Assembly: GCA_903930665.1 (NCBI GenBank)
Contig: CAIYZI010000195.1
Coordinates: forward strand, 1-7,598
Origin: an uncultured beta proteobacterium
GTDB lineage: Bacteria > Pseudomonadota > Gammaproteobacteria > Burkholderiales > Burkholderiaceae
Reading direction: 5' to 3'
Length of the DNA stretch: 7,598 nt
The position numbers and the translations under genes are program-made. Under the pieces are notes generated by a model. It was not told the origin of the DNA. It made no database searches and saw only the letters and a program-made list of their open reading frames with translations. The stretch's first letter is position 1. Every line of letters begins with the position of its first letter. This document shows positions 6,394 through 7,598 of this stretch, in pieces.

Positions 6394-7598
6394 TCAGTAA
6401 CTCACTTTGTTGATTAGTAATTGCTTAAATGTATCGGCTGGTACTGGCTGAGAAAATAAATATCCTTGACCTTCCTCGCAATGATGTGATGAAAGAAACT
6501 CTCTTTGACCTTCAATTTCTACACCTTCGGCAACAATTAAAAACTTTAATTCTTTTGCCATCGCGATAATAGCGCTCGTGATTGCGATGGAGTGCAGATC
6601 CTTGGTAACACCCTGCACAAAAGAAATGTCAATCTTAAGAATGTCGATCGGGAACTTTTCAAGATAGGCGAGAGAAGAGTAGCCTGTACCAAAATCATCA
6701 ATAGCAATAAGAATGCCTAAGTCGCGAATTTGATTGAGCAATTGCGCAGTTTTCTTTGGATCTTGCATGGCGGCTGATTCGGTTAACTCGACTTCCAAAA
6801 ATTTGGCGGGTAAACGACTTTCCTCTAGACTTGTTTTTAATGTTTTTATAATTTGATCATCTTGAAATTGTTCAGCAACTAAATTTACTGAAATTGGCAC
6901 GATGTCAATACCGCTATCTGACCATTGTTTTTGTTGGTTACAGACTTCACTCAGTGCCCATTCAGTCATTGACCTAATAAGGCCAATTTCCTCCGCTAAG
7001 GGAATAAAGTCTTTTGGCGGAATAATTCCCTTGATCGGGTCTCGCCAACGCATCAAAGCTTCGGCACCAGAAATTTTTCCTGTAATGAGGTCTACTCTAG
7101 GTTGATAAAATATTTCTAATTGGCCATTAGCAAACGCTGAGCGCAACTCATTTTCTTTGCGTATTAAATTTTCTACCTCATTTTTAAGCTCTGGAGAAGC
7201 TAGAACAATAGCCTTTCGACCACTTTCTTTGGCCTTGAAAAGGGCCGCCTCTGCTGACTCGAGAAGGGAGTTGGCATCTTGAGCATCTTTTGGATAGACG
7301 CTGACTCCGATGCAGGGTTCAAACTCGAGCATCGCTCCATTCCAATTAAAGGGTGTACTGGTAGCCCTGGATATGCGGGTGAGTAATTCGGTGATGGGGC
7401 TGGGGTCCAGTGAGCCATCGACGAGGTAAATAAAGTCTTGATTATGTATTCTGGCCACCATGCCCGCTTTAGGTTTAATTGCCCGTAAACGTTGCGCAAG
7501 CTCAACTTGAATTGCATCTGATGCAGGATGACCAAGGCTTGCTGTGATTGTATTCAATCGATTTAAATCAATCGCCAATACAGTAATAGGGCTGCTAT
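6394..7598 (-). CDS. Degenerate GGDEF plus EAL c-di-GMP phosphodiesterase, 5' end missing
   Basis: Partial gene on the minus strand; the frame stays open to the right edge, so the N-terminus, and any sensor domain, is missing. The TTG at 7578 is an internal codon, because the GGDEF fold already begins before it (ITVLAIDLNRLNTI). The visible GGDEF domain (about 7598-7185) has lost its signature: the expected GGDEF reads HNQDF (7446-7432) and metal aspartate surroundings are altered, so no cyclase activity is expected. The EAL domain (about 7110-6400) hydrolyses c-di-GMP to pGpG. It keeps EALMRW (from 7062), VNL, ELTES, IDDFGTGYSSL, LKIDISFV, AEGVE and GQGYLFSQP, which cover the known metal and catalytic residues, so it should be active. 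The degenerate GGDEF may bind GTP allosterically, as in some GGDEF-EAL proteins. It ends at TGA 6396-6394, only 9 bases from the HD-GYP stop, tail to tail. Confidence 0.95.
   Translation of the reverse strand, partial: SSPITVLAIDLNRLNTITASLGHPASDAIQVELAQRLRAIKPKAGMVARIHNQDFIYLVDGSLDPSPITELLTRISRATSTPFNWNGAMLEFEPCIGVSVYPKDAQDANSLLESAEAALFKAKESGRKAIVLASPELKNEVENLIRKENELRSAFANGQLEIFYQPRVDLITGKISGAEALMRWRDPIKGIIPPKDFIPLAEEIGLIRSMTEWALSEVCNQQKQWSDSGIDIVPISVNLVAEQFQDDQIIKTLKTSLEESRLPAKFLEVELTESAAMQDPKKTAQLLNQIRDLGILIAIDDFGTGYSSLAYLEKFPIDILKIDISFVQGVTKDLHSIAITSAIIAMAKELKFLIVAEGVEIEGQREFLSSHHCEEGQGYLFSQPVPADTFKQLLINKVSY

Noticed and set aside
7200..7535. 111-residue minus-strand frame overlapping the EAL protein
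   Set aside because: It lies in another frame of the same strand inside a clear GGDEF domain and has no recognisable motif.

Overview
The window looks like chromosomal DNA of a betaproteobacterium, most likely a Polynucleobacter-type Burkholderiaceae. The reasons are moderate-to-low GC, compact same-strand gene runs, a DUF2789-family protein, and protein sequences that read like that group. This assignment is by recognition only; no search was run. There are no RNA genes, insertion sequences, CRISPR arrays or large repeats. Seven genes lie on the plus strand and one on the minus strand, covering almost all of the window.

Left part (1-2501): the 3' end of an RNB-family exoribonuclease gene, a 77-residue DUF2789 gene, and a complete class II fumarase gene (fumC) starting 19 bases after the DUF2789 stop. 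All three are closely spaced and probably co-transcribed. The fumarase keeps all catalytic residues, at the same numbers as in E. coli FumC.

Middle (2502-3648): a 92-base gap with a plausible sigma-70 promoter leads into a ferritin-like four-helix protein and then an NADPH-dependent FMN reductase (flavodoxin-like fold). Together with the iron-free fumarase this suggests an iron or redox theme, but that is inference from neighbourhood.

Right part (3649-7598): three cyclic-di-GMP proteins. A membrane-anchored Cache-type sensor carries a GGDEF domain whose signature reads GGEVF, with an intact RxxD inhibitory site. Its stop codon abuts or overlaps the start of a cytosolic GAF/HD-GYP phosphodiesterase. 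Convergent to these, with only 9 bases between the stop codons, is a protein with a degenerate GGDEF domain (HNQDF) and an apparently complete EAL phosphodiesterase domain; its N-terminus lies beyond the window. The set thus holds one possible cyclase or c-di-GMP receptor and two predicted phosphodiesterases of different chemistry.

I see no wholly new system. The points most worth a second look are the GGEVF cyclase in this three-gene c-di-GMP cluster, the non-canonical metal-ligand spacing of the ferritin-like protein, and the DUF2789-fumC coupling.
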